DNA from: Trogon surrucura | Taxonomy: Eukaryota > Chordata > Aves > Trogoniformes > Trogonidae | Direction of reading: 5' to 3' | NCBI GenBank assembly: GCA_020746105.1 | Contig: CM036620.1 | Span: 39,955,206-40,019,205 of the forward strand | Length of the DNA: 64,000 nucleotides | Part shown: positions 40,507 through 64,000 of the stretch, piece after piece | How positions within the stretch are numbered: the first letter of the stretch is position 1 | Layout of the letters: every line of letters begins with the position of its first letter | Program-made: the position numbers and the translations under genes | The notes under the pieces: generated by a model | Database searches by the model: none | Told to the model about the DNA's origin: nothing | What the model saw: only the letters and a program-made list of their open reading frames with translations

Positions 40507-41690
40507 TGTTTTCATGGGTTGACCCTGGCCAGCCGCCAGGTACCCACACAGCCGCTCTCTCACTCCCCCTTCATGGCCAAACAGGGGGAGAAAATATTTC
40601 CAAGGGTTCAGGGTTTGAGATAAGGACAGGGAGATCACCCTCATTTACCGTCCCGGGCAAAACAGACTCAGTTTTGGGGAAATTAGGTACATTTATTAAG
40701 AGACCTAATCAGAGAGGAGTAGTGAGAAGTGAGAAAGAGCAAACAGATCTTAAACAGAACACCTTCCCCCCATCCCTCCCTTCTTCCCGGGCTTAACATC
40801 AATCCCGGTTTCTCCACCTCCTCCCCCCGAGCGGCGCAGGGGGGACAGGGAATGGGGGCTGCGGTCAGTTCATCCAACATTGGTTCCACCGCTGCTTCAT
40901 TCCGGGGGAGGACTCTTCACTCTTCCCCAGGGCCATTGTGGGGTCCCTCTCACGGGAGACAAGCTTCACGCTCTCTTCTCCGCGTGAGTCGTCCCACGAA
41001 GGGCAATTCATCACAAACTGCCCGACGTGAGACACCTCACGAGGGGCAGCCCACCCCTCGTGAGTCTGAGGCGCAGTCCTTCGGGGGAAACTGCTCCAGT
41101 GTGAGCCACCCGCAGCGTCCCAAAAGTCCCACCAGCCAACCTGCTCCAGCGTGGGCATTCCTCTCTTCCAGGGGCTACAGGTTCCGGCAGCGACTTGCTC
41201 TGATGCGGGCTTCCCACGGGCTACAGTCCCCTTTCAGGCAATCCACCCACACGGCGTGGAGTCCTCGGTGGACATCTACGCGGTGATCCTCACGGTGGAC
41301 ATCTGCACCTCGCCCATGGGCTGCAGGGGGACAACCCGCTTCACCATGGTCTTCACCACGGACCCGGGGGACTCCCTCTGCTCCGGCTCCTGGAGCTCAT
41401 CCTCCCCCCCCTCCTTCTTCACTGACCTTGGTGTCTGTACAGATTCTCACTCCTCCATCTCTGTGCCAGCTGTTATGGCGCAGTTCTTTTTCCCTGTTCT
41501 CCCTCTTCACAGAGGCGTTCCTCTGCTATCACCTTACTGATAGGCTCAGCCTTGGCCAGCGGCGGGTCCCTCTTTGGAGCCGGCTGGCATTGGCTCTATC
41601 AAACTTGGGGAGCTTCTAGCAGCTTCTTACAGAAGCCACCCTGCAGCTCCCTCCCCCGCCGCTGAAATCCGGCCAGGCCAAACCAAAACA
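40507..41690 (-). mobile_element. solo LTR of an avian endogenous retrovirus, minus orientation
   Basis: A 1,184-bp GC- and CpG-rich block with TGTTTT at the left end and AAAACA at the right, the short terminal inverted repeat of an LTR. The text (for example 'gggttgaccctggccagccgccaggtacccac', 'agataaggacagggagatcacc', and 'ccggctggcattggctctatc') is a family I recognise as widespread in bird genomes. Read on minus, a CCAAT box (41589-41593) lies near the start and AATAAA (complement of 40692-40697) about 190 bp before the end, giving the orientation. The middle holds degenerate tandem units (CTGCTCCAGYGTGRGC type) about 50 bp apart. No internal retroviral genes flank it. Open frames inside are not coding. 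GTTGT flanks or overlaps both ends (40505-40509 and 41691-41695), but it overlaps the TG end on the left, so the target duplication is uncertain. Confidence 0.8.
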
Positions 41691-42650
41691 GTTGTAAAGC
41701 TTTAGAACAAAATGATTCATAGAGAACACGTTTGAATATGCACACAGCATATATGCACAAATCAGAGCATATATGAAGCACTAAAAGCTCAAATAAGAAT
41801 AGCTGATAAATGGTGTAGATGTCTCAAGAGCACAGAGAACCTTGTCAGGAATATGGCGCCTGGGAACTTGGTTTCAGTCAGCCCTTCACTTACCAGACCA
41901 CAGAAACATTAGTCATCTGCTTCACCTTGCCCAGCCAAATAATACTGTTTTCTGAAGTGTCTCCTAGTAGTAACCTCAAACACACACTCCAAGTTCAGCG
42001 GCTGAAGAGCAAACACCTTTTTGGGCTGTGTTCTTTGTAAAGTATTTTAGGCACTGATGCTCTGGGTAGGATTACTGTACCTGCCCAGCTCAAAACGAAG
42101 CCAGTTCGTGGTTAAGACTCCATCTTCCCACCACAGGGGTTGTGTTTCAGTGCGTTTGGGTATATGTGTGGTTATTTGTGGCTGGTTGTTTTGGGTTTTT
42201 GTTGGTTAACTTCTTGTTTGAACTGCAAGGGTCAAGAAGAAAGATTGAGGGAGGACAAGGATATAATGTGAAAGAGTATAGAGTAATTTTGTGCCAAAAA
42301 TGCTATTTTGTATTTCAATTAGCTACTGAAATTAAACCAGAAAATTCTGTATGTAAATGTAAATGAACACAAATTAAATGCTCAACTAATTTCAGTAAGT
42401 TACTATGTACAAACCAATATATTATCCTGAAGTCACACTCTTTGATGGCATTACAGTGTACATTAAATAGGGATTTAAAATTTCAGATAAAAGTATTTCT
42501 TTAGCAGACAAACTTACTTACTCTGTCAATTTTAAGCCAACTCCTGAGGGATTTCAAGGTTATCCAGTACCGGCTGGCAGATTCGAAGATTCTTGACAAG
42601 CTGTGCACAATCTGTACATATTTTTCAAATAATTGTTAAAAAGCTCTGTG
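41691..42650. other. unique AT-rich spacer between two LTRs
   Basis: Roughly 1 kb without recognisable gene or repeat family. Short open frames look random. Confidence 0.5.
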
Positions 42651-43379
42651 TGACATGGTCTAAGGATGGGCCTGTGTCCTAGTGTGAGAGCACCAGGATA
42701 AAAGTTCTCTGGGGCTCCTGGCACAGGGGGCAATCACAGTGGGGCAGGGTGGGCAGCTGTGCCCATGGAGAGGAGAGGATGGGACAGGTGACCCAAATGG
42801 ACCAGTGCTCAGTATATAAGGGCCCCCAAGAAAAGCCCTGGGGCCTAAAGGCCTGCTGTGCTGGGAGGACTGCTGTCACCTGTTTGTCACCTCTCCCTGT
42901 GCTGCTGCCATTCCTGCCTCCTGTTTCTACACTGCAGAGGAGCAACGTTTGATAGAACAGGTTGTCTTCCCCTGCCTCCGTTGGTGGGAGTAGCACAGCT
43001 GCTTCAAGGCTTCCTTTTCTGTTTTTTCAGACTGTTTTCAGGACTCTGGGTTTGGGCGCTCCCATCTGCTGCCTAGTCCAGACTGGGACTTTTCTGTTTG
43101 GGCCCCAGTTGTCACGTGGAGGGAGTGAGTTCTGTACTAACATATTCTCTTGTATCTTTGAATATATTTACATACTTGTGCATGTCTGTATGTAGTTCAA
43201 CATCTTCATTGTTATTGTTAATATTATTTTCTTTTTCACTAAACTGGTTCAAGTGGGTTTTTTTCAACTTTAAAGTCTCTCTCCCTGGTTCCCCTGTTAT
43301 CCTCCTCTGGGAAGGTGAGGGGGGATGACAGAGAGTGTCTGTCAGAGTTTAGTGGCTGGTCCAGCCTTAAACTTTGACA
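42651..43379 (+). mobile_element. second LTR (ERVL-like), plus orientation
   Basis: A 0.73-kb block beginning TGACATGGTCTAAGG and ending CTTAAACTTTGACA, with the promoter-like AGTATATAAGGG (TATA at 42813-42820) about 160 bp from the start. The end text ('ccctggttcccctgttatcctcctctgggaaggtg ... gtcagagtttagtggctgg') is one I associate with avian ERVL-type LTRs. The 5-bp flanks CTGTG and ACGTG match only in part, so the exact left edge could shift by two to four bases. No internal retroviral genes adjoin it. Confidence 0.65.
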
Positions 43380-43381
43380 AC

Positions 43382-43455
43382 GTGGCAGTGCTAGGTTAAC
43401 TGTTGGACTTGATGATCTTTAAGTTCTTTTCCAGCCTAAATGATTCTAGATTCTT
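43382..43455 (+). mobile_element. CR1 LINE 3' tail directly abutting the LTR
   Basis: 'gtgctaggttaactgttgga' and 'cttgatgatctttaagttct' match the CR1 3' end, followed by degenerate octamers (ATTCTAG, ATTCTT). It begins two to three bases after the LTR end. Confidence 0.8.
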
Positions 43456-45143
43456 CAGCAGGCAAAGGGAGAATGGAAGAGAAGCCCAGTAAAAAGACCC
43501 AAAAGTTACTGTGAGAGGTTAAAAAAAACAAAAGAGGAAAAAGAAAAGAAAAAGGAGAGATGGAAGGGGAAGAGAAGCAGCATAGGCCAGAACCAGTGGT
43601 ACTTTCAGCAATGATCATACTTTCACACTAGATGAAGCAACAGGTGGTTATCAAACAAATAGGGATATAAAAAATAATTAAAGGCATTTATGATTATTAA
43701 CTTTATTCTCATTGCAGGTTCCTAGAATACAGCTGAAATAGAGTAGGTTTGGTCTATCTTTAAAGAATCGTATGTTTTTAAAAAAGCAACACTTGTCAGT
43801 GGGCAAAACCACCACCATAAAACAATTATACAAAAATCATGTACATATTTTGACAGTCCTAATAATACATATATATATATACACTTGATTTTACTTTGTG
43901 GAAAAGTAACTTTTGACAGTTTTACATTGTGACTGGCTGTAGCTGAAAAAATAAAATCAAATCTATCTTCTCCAGAAGGGCAGCTGGAAGTTTGACAGTT
44001 CATCAGATTTGTGACAAGAAACTTAGTGCGGGGGAAAGCCAATAAAGCTGTTCCAGGGATGATGACTGGAGAACAACAGCATGCCCTAGTGACAGGGGCA
44101 AGGAAATGTGGGTTAGAAGAAACCTGTTTTTTCTTTTGGGGTGGGGGAAATCAATCTACAAAATGAGCCAAAAGATGAGAAGTATTACACTTGCATCTGC
44201 CATATTTCACTTTCTGCTGTAGCTGCTGGAGCAAAGTAAGAACTGAGGAACAAACTGGGAAAAAAAACCCCCACTCCTTCCAGTTCAACAGCATACAATA
44301 TTGTCATTGACCAGGTAACAAAATTCAGAAGAGTTAAATACTTGGGATTTTGGGAAGAGGCTGGGGCAGAGGAAGAAAAATATTGGAAAAAAAAGTATTC
44401 TAGCTCCAAATGGATTTCACAAACTACTCAGAAAAACCCCCAGACATGTCAATGGTGACTGAAGTACCAGTTTGCCTTGATTTAGAAACACCCTTAAGAT
44501 ATTTCAGATGACATGAGTTAAAAAAGTGACAGAAACCTTCAGTTTCAAAATACAATATTTTTTTTATTAAGAAAAAAGTGAAATACTCAAACTGGACCAC
44601 TAGATTAAGATGCTATTAAAATGCAACCACAAGGGTCACTAAAAATGAAGTAATTCATTTATGTAAGTGTGAAGAGAAGCTCTTTTACATATGTAAGTGA
44701 CTAGCTAGGTGTGGACACTTCCACCCCACAGTAATGCGTCCACTTGCTTAACTGTGCCAGGCACCTGCTTGATATGGCAGAAATTCTGTTTTACACTATA
44801 GGTCTCACATTCATATCGAAATATCTACAGGTATTCCTTTCTATACTTTTTTTTTCTGGAATTTGAGAGATTACAGGGTTTGAGTTTTTCTGTTTTGTTG
44901 TTTCTTGGTGTTTTAAGTTTGGGCATCTAATATTTAATCAACACATATACAAGTACACACAAGAGAAGTGTATAGGTATCTCAGTTTTAAAAGGCATGTT
45001 CTTCCTCTTTTCCATACAATCAACATTCTTTTTTGAAGTCTTGCTTCTCTTGCCCCATGTTACATTCTGTACTACAATTTCTTATTCAGCTGTGCAGACT
45101 TCTAATGCTGATATGCAGCATTAAGGAATTTCCGGAGTCGGGT
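43456..45143 (-). other. NEK1: NEK1 3' UTR region and flank
   Basis: Sequence downstream of the NEK1 stop on minus. Possible polyadenylation signals on minus are ATTAAA (complement of 44933-44938), AATAAA (complement of 44563-44568) and AATAAA (complement of 43702-43707). I cannot tell which is used, so the 3' UTR may be about 0.2, 0.6 or 1.4 kb long. A short AT dinucleotide run sits near 43,868. No other gene is visible. Confidence 0.5.
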
Positions 45144-63681
<18,538 letters not shown>

Positions 63682-64000
63682 CTAAGGCAAAGAAAGAAAA
63701 TAAATTTCAGTTTTACTGAAACTGTCTCCATTATAGTTAACTTAAAATATAAAATATTCCACAAGAAAATAAGATGGATGAAAAAAAAACCTACCGACAC
63801 TATTGCTATTACTGTATCAGGATTTACTAATCTCTAGAAAAACTCCCATCGAACAAAACCAATCTGGAATGTATGTTTCTCAATATTGAGCTTTCATTAC
63901 ATCTTATGTCATTGAAAGCTGGAATTGTTATACTTATCACAACAGGACTAAGATATACAGAGTCATATCTATATTATGCACATTCAAAAACCTCTGAAAT

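Noticed and set aside
40729-41286. 185-codon open frame on plus within the LTR
   Set aside because: Lies wholly in the GC-rich solo LTR and antisense to its orientation; no retroviral protein motif.
40505-41695. GTTGT as a clean target-site duplication of the LTR
   Set aside because: The left copy overlaps the TG terminus of the LTR, so it cannot be a standard flanking duplication as drawn.

Overview
The window is nuclear DNA from a vertebrate, almost certainly a bird. The coding sequence is split into short GT-AG exons. CR1 retrotransposon 3' ends carry the avian ATTCTRTG-type octamer tail, worn MIR-type SINE fragments are present, and two LTRs resemble avian endogenous retroviral families. 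The species cannot be read from the sequence. The gene order and orientation (NEK1 then SH3RF1, both on the minus strand) match the arrangement I recall for human 4q33.

Layout. 1-24,894: large downstream intron of SH3RF1 with no convincing exon, holding old repeats (CR1 tail, MIR pieces, a tRNA-like block). 24,895-25,383: first coding exon of SH3RF1 (POSH), encoding the RING E3 ligase domain, with a 5' leader rich in uORFs. 25,384 to about 26,600: rest of the 5' intron. About 26,070-27,800: CpG-island promoter of SH3RF1, with potential G-quadruplex runs and a GCC repeat. About 27,800-39,780: gene-free AT-rich spacer with MIR remnants. 39,780-43,455: transposon cluster with a truncated CR1, a 1.2-kb CpG-rich solo LTR on minus, a 0.7-kb LTR on plus and another CR1 tail. 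45,144-63,681: the last sixteen exons of NEK1 on minus, joined here by splice sites and phase into one uninterrupted frame of 2,142 nt (713 codons plus stop). The NEK1 kinase domain and promoter lie beyond the right edge; the SH3 domains of SH3RF1 lie beyond the left edge.

NEK1 is a NIMA-family kinase of cilia, centrosome and DNA-damage response. SH3RF1 is a RING/SH3 scaffold for JNK signalling. They are neighbours but nothing here indicates a joint pathway. Points worth following are a GC-AG intron in NEK1, a final NEK1 coding exon of only 14 nt preceded by a CA-rich minisatellite, a frame-breaking competing splice acceptor in NEK1, and three uORFs, one a start-stop element, just before the SH3RF1 start. 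I found no sign of a wholly new biological system.
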